Positions 20,006 to 28,393 of a stretch of DNA of 51,325 nt are shown here, piece by piece. The stretch comes from Rubrivivax sp. (GTDB lineage: Bacteria; Pseudomonadota; Gammaproteobacteria; Burkholderiales; Burkholderiaceae_C). Under the pieces are notes generated by a model. It was not told the origin of the DNA. It ran no database searches and saw nothing but the letters and a program-made list of their open reading frames with translations. The stretch lies in the NCBI GenBank assembly GCA_027490215.1, contig JAIXYO010000028.1, positions 1 through 51,325 of the forward strand, in the 5' to 3' direction. Position 1 is the first letter of the stretch. Each line of letters opens with the position of its first letter. Both the position numbers and the translations under genes were made by a program.

Positions 20006-20959
20006 CTAACTCGTCGCTGATGTATTCGGCGGATCCAGGTCGGGGCGCCGCCACGGGTCCAGGTGGGTCATCAACGTGAGCACGCGGTGTCGTTGCAAGA
20101 CCCGATCGCGTGCGGCGACCGTGATCTCGTGTCCGGCCTCGACGCTGATCTGGGCGTCGACTTCGATGTGCGCATCGACGACGATCATGTCGCCCATCTT
20201 GCGGGTGCGCAGGTCGTGCACGCCGCGAATGCCGGGGGTATCGGCCAGCGTCTGGCGGATCGCTTCGACTTCCTGCTCGTCGACCGAGCGGTCCATCAGG
20301 TCGTGCAGCGCATCCCAGCCGAAGGACCAGCCCATCTTGACCACCATGAAGCCGACGATCGCTGCGGCAATGGGGTCGAGGATCGGGTAGCCCGCCAGGT
20401 TGCCGACGATGCCCACACCAACCACCAGCGAAGACGCGGCATCGGAGCGCGCGTGCCAGGCATTGGCAACCAGCATGCTGGATTTGACCCGCTTGGCCAC
20501 CGCCAGCATGTAGCGAAACAACAGCTCCTTGGCGACCAGTGCCGCGCCGGCGACCCACAGCGCGACCGTGTGCACCGTGGGCACCAACTCTGGCGACTGG
20601 AGCTTCGTCACCGCCGACCACAGCATGCCCGCACCGACCGCGATCAGCAAACCGCCCAGCGCCAGCGACGCGGCGGTTTCAAAACGCTGATGGCCATAAG
20701 GATGCTCATCGTCGGCGTCCTTCAGGCTGTGATGCCCCGCAAACAACACGATGAAGTCGGACACCAGGTCCGACAGCGAATGGATGCCGTCGGCAATCAG
20801 GGCCTGCGACTTGGACAGGATGCCCACTGCAATCTGGGTGGAAGACAGCAGGAGGTTGACGCCCACACTCACCCAGGTGCTGCGCGAGGCCGCAGCCGCC
20901 AGTTCGGCACGAGCCTCGGGCGAGTCTTCAGGATCGTTCGAGAAAGTGCTGAGGGGCAT
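20006..20959 (-). CDS. Cation diffusion facilitator (CDF) metal efflux transporter, FieF-like
   Basis: 317 residues. The membrane domain has the two metal-binding signatures of CDF exporters, ADGIHSLSDLVSDF (H and D ligands in helix 2) and NAWHARSDAASSL (HxxSD in helix 5), as in FieF/YiiP zinc and iron exporters. The cytoplasmic domain from about 225 on carries the metal-sensing fold with the KMGDMIVVDAHIEVD strand. The ATG at 20959 is chosen because MPLSTFSNDPED is followed by a normal-length protein; upstream in-frame codons are unsupported. Confidence 0.93.
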   Translation of the reverse strand: MPLSTFSNDPEDSPEARAELAAAASRSTWVSVGVNLLLSSTQIAVGILSKSQALIADGIHSLSDLVSDFIVLFAGHHSLKDADDEHPYGHQRFETAASLALGGLLIAVGAGMLWSAVTKLQSPELVPTVHTVALWVAGAALVAKELLFRYMLAVAKRVKSSMLVANAWHARSDAASSLVVGVGIVGNLAGYPILDPIAAAIVGFMVVKMGWSFGWDALHDLMDRSVDEQEVEAIRQTLADTPGIRGVHDLRTRKMGDMIVVDAHIEVDAQISVEAGHEITVAARDRVLQRHRVLTLMTHLDPWRRPDLDPPNTSATS

Positions 20960-21170
20960 GGCGATGTGGTTTGGGTGGATTCTCGGCCATCGCGCCATGT
21001 AGAGCGATGGTGTTCGTGTGGCGCCGGCTCACTGGCGGCCACCCGCTGTTCACGCTGTCTCACAGGGCGCTGCTCCTTGGTCTCTCATCGATCATCGTGC
21101 CGTGGGCAGGCCGCTTTCACGGCTGCGCGCGAAGGGTTGGAACGAGGGGGGATCACCGACAATCGTCAGC

Positions 21171-21893
21171 ATGTCTGCACCTCTGGTTTCTCTGCCAAAC
21201 GTCGATCCCGCGCTGTTCACGGCGCCCAGCATCGATCGGTTGCTGCAGACTTCACGGTCCACCCACCCGCCGCGCTTCCTGCTGCTCTACGGATCACTGA
21301 GGGAACGCTCCTACAGCCGCCTGCTGACCGAGGAAGCAGCGCGCCTGCTGCAGGCGATGGGCGGCGAGACGCGGCTGTTCGACCCGGCCGGTCTGCCCTT
21401 GCCCGACGGCGCACCGGAGTCGCATCCCAAGGTGGTCGAGTTGCGCGAGCTGGCGAACTGGAGCGAGGGCATGGTGTGGTGCTCGCCGGAACGCCACGGC
21501 GCGATGAGCGCCATCCTGAAGGCGCAGATCGACTGGATTCCGCTGACCGTCGGTGCCGTGCGACCGACTCAGGGCAAGACACTCGCGGTGATGCAGGTTT
21601 GTGGTGGTTCGCAATCGTTCAATGCGGTCAACCAGTTGCGCGTGCTCGGCCGCTGGATGCGGATGCTGACCATCCCCAACCAGTCGTCGGTCGCGAAGGC
21701 CTTCCTCGAGTTCGACGACGCCGGGCGCATGAAGCCTTCCGCCTACTACGACCGCGTGGTCGATGTGATGGAAGAGCTGATGAAGTTCACATTGCTGACG
21801 CGTGACTCAACCGCGTATCTGGTCGACCGCTACAGCGAGCGCAAGGAAAGCGCCGAGGCGCTATCGAAACGAGTCAACCAGCCAAGCACCTGA
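21171..21893 (+). CDS. arsH: ArsH, NADPH-dependent FMN reductase
   Basis: 240 residues of the ArsH family, flavoproteins that oxidise organoarsenicals and reduce quinones. The FMN-binding loop [15 protein letters not shown] is near residue 43, and the [22 protein letters not shown] and [13 protein letters not shown] stretches are ArsH hallmarks. The start is the ATG at 21171; the open frame extends upstream to 21018 without family similarity. No arsR, arsB or arsC gene is adjacent, so it stands alone. Confidence 0.93.
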   Translation: MSAPLVSLPNVDPALFTAPSIDRLLQTSRSTHPPRFLLLYGSLRERSYSRLLTEEAARLLQAMGGETRLFDPAGLPLPDGAPESHPKVVELRELANWSEGMVWCSPERHGAMSAILKAQIDWIPLTVGAVRPTQGKTLAVMQVCGGSQSFNAVNQLRVLGRWMRMLTIPNQSSVAKAFLEFDDAGRMKPSAYYDRVVDVMEELMKFTLLTRDSTAYLVDRYSERKESAEALSKRVNQPST

Positions 21894-21903
21894 TTCGGTC
21901 ATC

Positions 21904-21936
21904 TTGCAGAATGATTCAACATACCGTATAAACGGT
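21904..21936 (+). promoter_or_regulatory. Promoter with inverted repeat over the -10 box
   Basis: TTGCAG (21904-21909) and TATAAA (21927-21932) are separated by 17 bases, a strong sigma70 match, followed by AGGAG and the ATG at 21962. ACCGT (21923-21927) and ACGGT (21932-21936) form a perfect 5-bp inverted repeat around ATAA that covers the -10. A repressor bound there would block transcription. Confidence 0.6.
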
Positions 21937-21961
21937 TTATTTTGATTTCAGGAGCCTGAGC

Positions 21962-22444
21962 ATGATCGATTCCATCAACACATCGGACACGGCGGCCACG
22001 CCGGCCCCAGTCGGCGCCACGGGCGCAACCCCATCCACGAAAAAGGCCAAGGCCTCGGCTGCGCCCAAAGTGACGGTGCAAGCTGCCGCCAAGGCGACGA
22101 AAAAGACAGCTCCTGCATCGAAAGCAAAGCCCCCTGTCAGCAAGCCCGCGGAGACAGCCAAGGCGCCGGTGACTTCGCCGGTCAAGGCAGCGGCTGCGCC
22201 GACGGGTAAACCGCCAAAGGCCAAGCTCAAGTTGGTGCGCGACAGCTTCACGATGCCGCACGCGGACTTCGAGCTGATCGACCTTCTGAAGCAACGTGCC
22301 ATGAATTTCCGCCATGCCGTCAAGAAGGGCGAGCTGCTGCGGGCCGGACTGCAGGTGCTGGCCGCATTGCCCGATGTACAGCTGGAAAAAGCACTGGCGC
22401 GCATCACCCCGCTGAAGACGGGGCGCCCGAAGAAGGCCGGCTGA
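21962..22444 (+). CDS. Small DNA-binding protein: Ala/Lys/Pro-rich H1-like N-terminus plus ribbon-helix-helix-like C-terminus
   Basis: 160 residues. Residues 1-85 are low-complexity Ala, Lys, Pro and Thr, much like the tail of bacterial histone H1-like proteins. Residues 90-150 (KLVRDSFTMPHADFELIDLL, then GELLRAGLQVLAALPD) look like a ribbon-helix-helix fold, and the C-terminus is basic (GRPKKAG). The likely role is nucleoid binding or transcription regulation; similar proteins are common and mostly uncharacterised in Burkholderiales. A good ribosome-binding site (AGGAG) lies eight bases before the ATG. An inverted repeat over its promoter suggests self-regulation, which is inference. Confidence 0.75.
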   Translation: MIDSINTSDTAATPAPVGATGATPSTKKAKASAAPKVTVQAAAKATKKTAPASKAKPPVSKPAETAKAPVTSPVKAAAAPTGKPPKAKLKLVRDSFTMPHADFELIDLLKQRAMNFRHAVKKGELLRAGLQVLAALPDVQLEKALARITPLKTGRPKKAG

Positions 22445-22455
22445 GCCGCGCGCCG

Positions 22456-23334
22456 TCAGCGCCAGGTCGCCAGCAGCCAGATGCCGGCGACCACCAATGC
22501 GGTCCCCGCAGCCAGGCCGGCGGTGAATGGCTCGCCAAGCAACAAGACGCCCATGGCGATGGTGGACATCGGGCCGATCATCCCGGTCTGCGCCGCCAGC
22601 GCCGCCCCAACGCGCTCGATCGCCAGCATCATCAGCAGCACCGGCGCGAAGGTGCACAGAACCGCGTTCAGCAGCGACAACCCGATCACTTCAGGCGCTA
22701 CCACCAGCGCAGACAAGGGCCGCAGCACGGCAAACTGCGCGATGCACAGCACACAGGCCACGGTGCTGGCCAGGCCCGTGAGGCGCAAGGCGCCGAGCCG
22801 ACGGACCTCCTCGCCACTCAGCACCAGGTAAACCGCGTAACTCATCGCGCTGCCGAAGACCAGCGCGGCACCCAGCAATGCATGCGGGCCGACGTGCGTG
22901 ATTTCCTGACCGAACACCAGCAGCACACCGCCATAACTGACGGCCAGCGCCACCAGCTGGCGGACAGTGACGCGCCGCTTGAACAGCACCACCCCCATGG
23001 CCAGCACCAGCGTCGGGTTCAGGTACAGGATCAACCGCTCCAGGCTGGCGCTGATGTACTGCAGACCCAGGAAATCAAGCGTGCTGGCCAGGTAATAGCC
23101 ACTGAAGCCAAGACCACACACCACCCACCAGTCGCGGCGCTCCAGCGCCGGCTTGCCACGGCTCGCCCAGACACTCAGCAACAGAAACAATGGCAGCGCG
23201 AACAGCATGCGGTACATGACCAGCGTGATCGCATCGACGCCGTAGCGGTAGGCGAGCTTGGCGATGATGGCTTTGCCGGAGAACGCCACCGCGCCCACTG
23301 CGGCCATCAGCAAACCGGGCCACAGTGTGGCCAT
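22456..23334 (-). CDS. EamA/DMT-family transporter
   Basis: 292 residues with ten hydrophobic segments in two EamA repeats, the drug/metabolite transporter superfamily (RhaT/YdcZ-like). The first repeat begins WPGLLMAAVGAVAFSGKAII. Substrates of EamA proteins are amino acids, metabolites or drugs; none can be assigned here. The ATG at 23334 is preferred over the 58-residue upstream extension, which reads antisense-like composition. It starts 23 bases after the stop of the GspE-like gene, so the two may be co-transcribed. Confidence 0.9.
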   Translation of the reverse strand: MATLWPGLLMAAVGAVAFSGKAIIAKLAYRYGVDAITLVMYRMLFALPLFLLLSVWASRGKPALERRDWWVVCGLGFSGYYLASTLDFLGLQYISASLERLILYLNPTLVLAMGVVLFKRRVTVRQLVALAVSYGGVLLVFGQEITHVGPHALLGAALVFGSAMSYAVYLVLSGEEVRRLGALRLTGLASTVACVLCIAQFAVLRPLSALVVAPEVIGLSLLNAVLCTFAPVLLMMLAIERVGAALAAQTGMIGPMSTIAMGVLLLGEPFTAGLAAGTALVVAGIWLLATWR

Positions 23335-23357
23335 GGAGGAACGCTGCAAGGCGGAGT

Positions 23358-25184
23358 TCAATCCCACGCAGGCGTGGCGCTCAGCACTTCCTGCAGAGTC
23401 GTCAGGCCTTCGGCGACCTTCATCGCACCGGCGAGCCGCAGTGGCCGCATGCCATCGAGCAGCGCCTGCTGGCGCAGCTTGAGGGCATCGGGAACCGGCT
23501 GGATGCAATGGCGTGCGGCATCGGTGAGCGACAAAAGTTCATACAGCCCGGTGCGGCCGCGGAAGCCGGTCATCCGGCATTCGAGGCAGCCGACCGGCTT
23601 GTACGGTTTGGCTTTGCCGCTCAGCCGCCAGGGCTTGACGAATTCCGCCAAGTCTTCGGTGGTCACCGACTCGTCAGGCTGCTTGCAGGCCGGGCACAGT
23701 GTGCGCACCAAGCGCTGAGCCAGCACGCCGATGACCGTGGCACCGATCAGGTACGGCGCCACGCCCAGGTCGACCAGTCGGGTGATGGCCGAGGCCGCAT
23801 CGTTGGTGTGCAGGGTGCTGAACACCAGGTGACCCGTCAGCGCCGCCTGAATGGCCATCTCGGCCGTTTCCAGGTCGCGCACCTCGCCAACCATGATGAT
23901 GTCGGGGTCCTGACGCATCAGCGCGCGCACGCCCTCGGCGAAGCCAAAGTCCAGCGCCGGCTGCACCTGCGTCTGGTTGAACGCCGGCTGGATCATCTCG
24001 ATCGGGTCCTCGATCGTGCAGACGTTGACCTCCTCGGTGGCCAGCCGCCGCAAGGTCGAATACAAGGTGCTGGTCTTGCCCGAACCGGTGGGCCCCGTCA
24101 CCAGGATGATGCCGTTGGGCCGCGCCACCAGCGCCTCCCAGCGCTTCGCATCGTGTGTGCCAAAGCCCAACGCCTCCAGCGGCTTGACGGTGGTGTCGGG
24201 GTCGAAGATCCGCATCACCATCTTTTCGCCAAAAGCGGTGGGCAGCGTCGACAGCCGCATCTCGACCTCATCGCCGTCAGGGTTTCGGGTCTTGATGCGA
24301 CCGTCCAGTGGGCGCCGCTTCTCGATCACGTCCATGCGGCCCAGCAGCTTGACACGCGCGATCATCGCGCTCATCACCCCCGGCGGCAGCTGGTAGACGG
24401 TGTGCATCACGCCGTCGATGCGAAAGCGGATTGCGCTCAGATCGCGCCGTGGCTCAAGGTGGATGTCCGAGGCGCGCTGGTCGAAGGCGTACTGCCACAG
24501 CCAGTCGACGACCTGCACCACGCCCTGGTCATTGGCGTCGAGCTGCTTGTTGGTGCGGCCGAGTTCGACCAGTTGCTCGAAACTGGCAATCGCGGAGGAC
24601 TCGCCACTCTTGATCGCCGCGCGCACCGAGCGCGACAGCGTGTAGAACTCGGTCGTGTATTTCTGCAGCTCGAGCGGGCTGACCATGATCAGCTTCAGCG
24701 GCTTGCGGGTGTGCGCCTCGATCTCCGGCACCCAGTCGAGGGCGTAGGGCTCGCAGGTGGCCACGGTGACGTCGGTCGGGCCCACCTGCAGCGGCAAGGC
24801 ACTGCGCCGCTCGGCGTAATTGATCGACATCACATCCGCGACACGGCCCACATCCACCTTCAGCGGGTCAATGCGCAGATAGGGCAGGCCGCAGCGCGCG
24901 GCAAGCCATTCGGTCAGCGCATCGGTGTCCAGCGTCTTGCCTGCGGTGCCCTTGCGCACCAGTCCGGCAGCACCCAGGCGCACCAGCGGGTGCTGCGCGC
25001 TATTCGCCGACCCGAAGCGCTTGATCGTGCGCTCCGCGTCCGCGCATTCGATCAGGTCGTCATCGCTGAGCCAGTCCAGCAAACGGCGCCATTCCAGCTT
25101 GCCGGTGGGCGCCACATCCAGGGGAATGTCGGCCTGCGCGGTCTGGGCGTTGTGACGTTTGGCGGTTCGGTCGACAGCGGGCAT
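23358..25184 (-). CDS. GspE/PilB-family type II secretion/type IV pilus ATPase
   Basis: 608 residues. An N-terminal T2SSE-N type domain (about 60-160) precedes the N2/C ATPase core. Walker A GPTGSGKTS is near residue 365, with an Asp box (IEDPIE), a Walker B (IIMVGEVRD), a His box (STLHTND) and a tetracysteine zinc site (CPAC plus CLEC). It energises pilus or pseudopilus assembly in the inner-membrane face. No gspF/pilC, pilin or secretin gene is adjacent, so it looks solitary. It begins at the ATG at 25184 and is followed by the EamA gene. Confidence 0.93.
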   Translation of the reverse strand: MPAVDRTAKRHNAQTAQADIPLDVAPTGKLEWRRLLDWLSDDDLIECADAERTIKRFGSANSAQHPLVRLGAAGLVRKGTAGKTLDTDALTEWLAARCGLPYLRIDPLKVDVGRVADVMSINYAERRSALPLQVGPTDVTVATCEPYALDWVPEIEAHTRKPLKLIMVSPLELQKYTTEFYTLSRSVRAAIKSGESSAIASFEQLVELGRTNKQLDANDQGVVQVVDWLWQYAFDQRASDIHLEPRRDLSAIRFRIDGVMHTVYQLPPGVMSAMIARVKLLGRMDVIEKRRPLDGRIKTRNPDGDEVEMRLSTLPTAFGEKMVMRIFDPDTTVKPLEALGFGTHDAKRWEALVARPNGIILVTGPTGSGKTSTLYSTLRRLATEEVNVCTIEDPIEMIQPAFNQTQVQPALDFGFAEGVRALMRQDPDIIMVGEVRDLETAEMAIQAALTGHLVFSTLHTNDAASAITRLVDLGVAPYLIGATVIGVLAQRLVRTLCPACKQPDESVTTEDLAEFVKPWRLSGKAKPYKPVGCLECRMTGFRGRTGLYELLSLTDAARHCIQPVPDALKLRQQALLDGMRPLRLAGAMKVAEGLTTLQEVLSATPAWD

Positions 25185-25223
25185 GAGGTGATTCTCAACG
25201 GCTACGGTTCGAGGGAGAGGCCT

Positions 25224-26000
25224 TCAGCCTGGCCCTGCAGTGGCCTTCGGCAGCGCACGCAGCATCTTCAGCCATTTTCGCGCGGGAAGGCCAGCGTTCT
25301 GCTCGATGTGGTCCGCGCGCATCGCCAGCACCTCCGACTCTGGCCAGGCGACGCCTTTCAGGGCGACAACAATGGTGTTGCCTTCGCGTGTCGGCCGCAA
25401 GCTGAGCACCTGATCCGTGCCAAACGCCGCTGAGATGCGTTGCGCGCTGCGTTCGAAGCTGGCATCGCGGCCGAACAGGTTGACTGTCATCGCGCCGCCC
25501 TCGCGCAGCAGGCGATGGCAGTCGGCATAGAACGCATCGCTGTCGAGCACGGGGCTCGCGGCGTCATGGTCGTAGAGGTCGACGCACAGCGCATCGGCAC
25601 TCGCCGCATTCGCAGGATCGGCGGCGTAAGCACCGGCGTCGGCTTCGATCACCTTCAGCAGCCGCCCGGGCTCCACCTGGAAATACGCGCGACAGGCCGC
25701 GATCACACTGTCATTCAGCTCGACCGCCGTGGTGTGAAGGCGAAGCACGCCATGGCAGTAGCGGGTGATGGCACCCGCACCCAGGCCCAGTTGCAGCGCG
25801 TTCCCGTCGGACAGCGCCTCGCTCGGTCGCAACAGCATCCAGACCATCATCCGCTGCACGTATTCCAGTTCGATCGCGAGCGGCTTGCGGATGCGCATCG
25901 CGCCTTGCACCCAGGGCGTGCCCAGGTGCAGGTAACGCACGCCATCGGCTTCGGAAATGGTGGCCGGAGCCAGTTCAGGTCGTTTTTTCTTCTGGGTCAT
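25224..26000 (-). CDS. Spermidine synthase-like SAM-dependent methyltransferase fold protein
   Basis: 258 residues. A Rossmann SAM-binding domain is clear: LQLGLGAGAITRY (motif I), VELNDSVIAACRAYF (acidic end of strand 2) and ALCVDLYDHDA. It matches the spermidine synthase/SpeE-like family (polyamine aminopropyl transfer), but the family also includes proteins of unknown substrate and the N-terminal beta-sheet domain is short. The ATG at 26000 gives MTQKKKRPELAP; an upstream extension is low complexity. It is divergent from the MDR dehydrogenase gene across 141 bases. Confidence 0.8.
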   Translation of the reverse strand: MTQKKKRPELAPATISEADGVRYLHLGTPWVQGAMRIRKPLAIELEYVQRMMVWMLLRPSEALSDGNALQLGLGAGAITRYCHGVLRLHTTAVELNDSVIAACRAYFQVEPGRLLKVIEADAGAYAADPANAASADALCVDLYDHDAASPVLDSDAFYADCHRLLREGGAMTVNLFGRDASFERSAQRISAAFGTDQVLSLRPTREGNTIVVALKGVAWPESEVLAMRADHIEQNAGLPARKWLKMLRALPKATAGPG

Positions 26001-26141
26001 CGTGAACGGGATGTTGCCACCCTGCGCAGAGAGCGGCCGGTCAGGGTCCAGCCCTGCGTGGCATGATCGCAGACCGGCCGAAGATGCCGTTTTTGCAGTT
26101 TCCCCACAACCACGAAGTTCCAAACCTTTGGAAGCCCATCC

Positions 26142-27149
26142 ATGCGCAGCTATGCCTATCTCAAAGAACTCGATGCCGACAGCTTGACATTGCAGGAGAG
26201 CGACGTCCCGCGCCCCGGCCCCGGGCAGGTGCTGGTGCGCATGAAGGCCGCATCGCTCAACTACCGTGACCTGCTGATCATCACTGGCCGCTACCCAGGC
26301 ATGAAGTCGCAAGGCCTGGTCCCGGTGTCAGACGGCGCCGGTGTCGTGGCCGAGGTAGGCCCTGGCGTGACGCGGTTCTCCACCGGCGACCGCGTCACCG
26401 GCTGCTTCTTCGAGACCTGGCTCAGCGGCCCGATGCTGCCGGCCCACTACAACAACGCGCTGGGCGGTTCGGTGCCCGGCGTGCTGAGCGAATACAGGGT
26501 GTTCCCTGCGGAAGCGCTGGTCGCCACGCCGGCCCACCTGAGCGATGAAGAAGCCGCCACACTGCCCTGCGCCGCGCTGACGGCGTGGAACGGCCTGTTC
26601 GAAGGCAAGCCCGTCACGCCGGGCGAGACGGTGCTGGTGCTGGGCACCGGCGGCGTGTCGATGTTCGCCCTGCAATTCGCAAAGGCCGCGGGTGCGGTGG
26701 TGCTTGCCACCTCGTCGAGCGACGCCAAGCTGGCACAGGCCAAGGCGCTGGGTGCCGATCACCTGATCAACTACAAGACGCACCCCGACTGGGACCAGAC
26801 CGTGCGCGAGATCACGGGCGGCGTCGGGGTCGACCACGTGGTTGAAGTCGGCGGTCCTGGCACGCTGCAACGCTCGATCTCGGCAGCGCGCCACGGCGGC
26901 AATGTTCACCTGATCGGTGTGCTGACCGGCGGCGAGATCAATCCGCTGCCGATCCTCTTCAACACGACGACCGTTCGCGGCGTGTTCGTTGGTTCGCGCG
27001 ACATGTTCGAGTCGATGAACCGGCTGATCAATGCACGCAAGCTCAAGCCGGTGATCGACCGCGTATTCGCCTTTGGCGATTCACGGGAGGCATTGCGACA
27101 CCTGGAAGGCGCCACGCATTTCGGCAAGGTCGTCATTCGCATTGAATGA
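26142..27149 (+). CDS. Zinc-independent medium-chain alcohol dehydrogenase/quinone reductase-family oxidoreductase
   Basis: 335 residues of the MDR superfamily. It opens MRSYAYLKELDADSLTL and has ASLNYRDLLIITGRYP in the GroES-like domain and VLVLGTGGVSMFALQFAK as the nucleotide-binding turn near residue 170. Catalytic zinc ligands are not in the usual places. Relatives are annotated as NAD(P)-dependent alcohol dehydrogenase; the substrate is unknown. The gene ends 26 bases before a strong hairpin terminator. Confidence 0.9.
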   Translation: MRSYAYLKELDADSLTLQESDVPRPGPGQVLVRMKAASLNYRDLLIITGRYPGMKSQGLVPVSDGAGVVAEVGPGVTRFSTGDRVTGCFFETWLSGPMLPAHYNNALGGSVPGVLSEYRVFPAEALVATPAHLSDEEAATLPCAALTAWNGLFEGKPVTPGETVLVLGTGGVSMFALQFAKAAGAVVLATSSSDAKLAQAKALGADHLINYKTHPDWDQTVREITGGVGVDHVVEVGGPGTLQRSISAARHGGNVHLIGVLTGGEINPLPILFNTTTVRGVFVGSRDMFESMNRLINARKLKPVIDRVFAFGDSREALRHLEGATHFGKVVIRIE

Positions 27150-27175
27150 GCGCCTGATCTGAAGGCTGCGCAATA

Positions 27176-27215
27176 AAAAGCCGGCTCATCGGGTTTCCCC
27201 GATGAGCCGGCTTTT
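27176..27215. terminator. Bidirectional rho-independent terminator
   Basis: Perfect 18-bp arms (27176-27193 and 27198-27215) with a 4-base TTTC loop; the arms carry A-runs on one side and T-runs on the other, so the hairpin ends transcription from the MDR gene (+) and from the convergent small secreted protein gene (-). Confidence 0.95.
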
Positions 27216-27234
27216 CTTTATCAGTCGAGGGCGT

Positions 27235-27684
27235 TCAGTTGGTCGACTTCGAAACCGCGGACTTCGCCTTGATCGCTGTCGAGAGGCACTTCTCGGAACG
27301 GACACGGTGGTACACCAAGCTGTCCTCGATCGAGCGCAGCACCATCTTCTTCGGTGCCATGTTGACGATCTCGTCCTTCAGGGACTTGCCATCCGGGAAT
27401 TCCACGACCAGCGTGCCATCCCAGACGTACCATTTGGAGCTGATGGCTGCCGACACCTTGGAGCATTTGTTGTCCTCGAATTCGGTGTAGGTGTAGGTGC
27501 CGTCTGCATTGAATACTTCCTTGCTGGGCACTGCCTCGTAGTCGGCGCTGTCTGGAGGATTGACCCAGGTGCCGACAAGCATCGCCGACAAGGCCGAATC
27601 GTCTTTCTTCGCAGGCGTTGCGGCCTGTGCGGGTTGAGTACTCAGAGCCCCGGCTGCTACGCATGCCATTGCCAGTTTTGTCAT
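27235..27684 (-). CDS. Secreted small protein of unknown function
   Basis: 149 residues with a signal peptide (about 1-22, ending ALSTQPAQA). The mature part contains LVGTWVNPPDS, KEVFNADGTYTYTEF and WDGTLVVEFPDG, a pattern of lipocalin-like periplasmic proteins (GTW strand start and a beta-rich body), with three or four charged Lys/Ser-rich C-terminal residues. No enzymatic motif is seen. AAGGA lies eight bases before the ATG at 27684; an overlapping GTG at 27687 is less likely. It reads into the shared terminator at 27176-27215. Confidence 0.7.
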   Translation of the reverse strand: MTKLAMACVAAGALSTQPAQAATPAKKDDSALSAMLVGTWVNPPDSADYEAVPSKEVFNADGTYTYTEFEDNKCSKVSAAISSKWYVWDGTLVVEFPDGKSLKDEIVNMAPKKMVLRSIEDSLVYHRVRSEKCLSTAIKAKSAVSKSTN

Positions 27685-27856
27685 CACGGTGGTTCCTTAT
27701 AAAGTGGAAAAGGTCTTAGCAGTCGAGCCTTTGGTGTGTGCAAATCAGTGGTCCGGTGGAGCGAGGTCGCTGCCGGCCCACAAACATGACAGATTAAAGA
27801 ATTTCGAACGCTATGGTACGCAGAAGCGGGCGTTCTGGATGGGCAAGGGTCATCGT

Positions 27857-28393
27857 TCAGGCCATCCCGTGAGCAGCAAACGCCTCGCGCCAGACGGCCA
27901 GCTTGCGCTCGAAACTCCAGCTCGCATGGGCCGGACTGGTCGACGGTAGCCGGATCACCGCCACACCCAGCGCCCGTGTGTGACGCATCGCACGGGCAGA
28001 CTCAGCCCCGTTGTGCGCAATCGCCCGCAGACCCGGGGCCTGGTGCCTCAGGCTGTCGAGGTTGTTGAAAACAGCATCGCGGATGGCACTGTCCAGGCTG
28101 CCCACGCGTCGGCAGCTGGCATAGACATCCCACAACCCCAGACCGCGACTGCAGGCTTCAGCCACGCGCCTCTCGTAGCTCAAACCGACCAGATCGATGC
28201 CCCACAGCGCCGACAGCAGCGGCCAGAACTGGTTGCGCGGGTGCGCGTAGTACTGCTGTGCGCGCAGTGACGCCACGCCCGGAAAGCTGCCGAGCACCAC
28301 CAGGCGGGTGTCGGGCGACAGCACCGGCGGCAGGCTCTCGAGCACCTGCGCCGCGGGCGGGAGACCGAGGGTGACCGCTGACTTCTGCGTCAC
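27857..28393 (-). CDS. DNA-deoxyinosine glycosylase (uracil-DNA glycosylase superfamily)
   Basis: 178 residues. The GSFPGVASLRAQQYYAHPRN motif (residues 30-49 or so) is diagnostic of the hypoxanthine/uracil-DNA glycosylase branch that removes deaminated bases from DNA. The C-terminal LPSTSPAHASW is the second signature of the superfamily. It starts at a GTG whose last bases overlap the tatD stop (GTGA, 28390-28393), so it is translationally coupled to tatD. The two nucleic-acid enzymes suggest a shared DNA-repair role. Confidence 0.9.
   Translation of the reverse strand: MTQKSAVTLGLPPAAQVLESLPPVLSPDTRLVVLGSFPGVASLRAQQYYAHPRNQFWPLLSALWGIDLVGLSYERRVAEACSRGLGLWDVYASCRRVGSLDSAIRDAVFNNLDSLRHQAPGLRAIAHNGAESARAMRHTRALGVAVIRLPSTSPAHASWSFERKLAVWREAFAAHGMA

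Noticed and set aside
23325-25433. A 702-codon frame antisense to the GspE-like gene
   Set aside because: It mirrors the conserved GspE/PilB gene codon by codon and has no recognisable domain.
27785-27830. A phosphate-regulator (PhoB) box upstream of the small secreted protein
   Set aside because: Only one CTGTCAT half-site can be seen; the partner repeat at the required spacing is absent.
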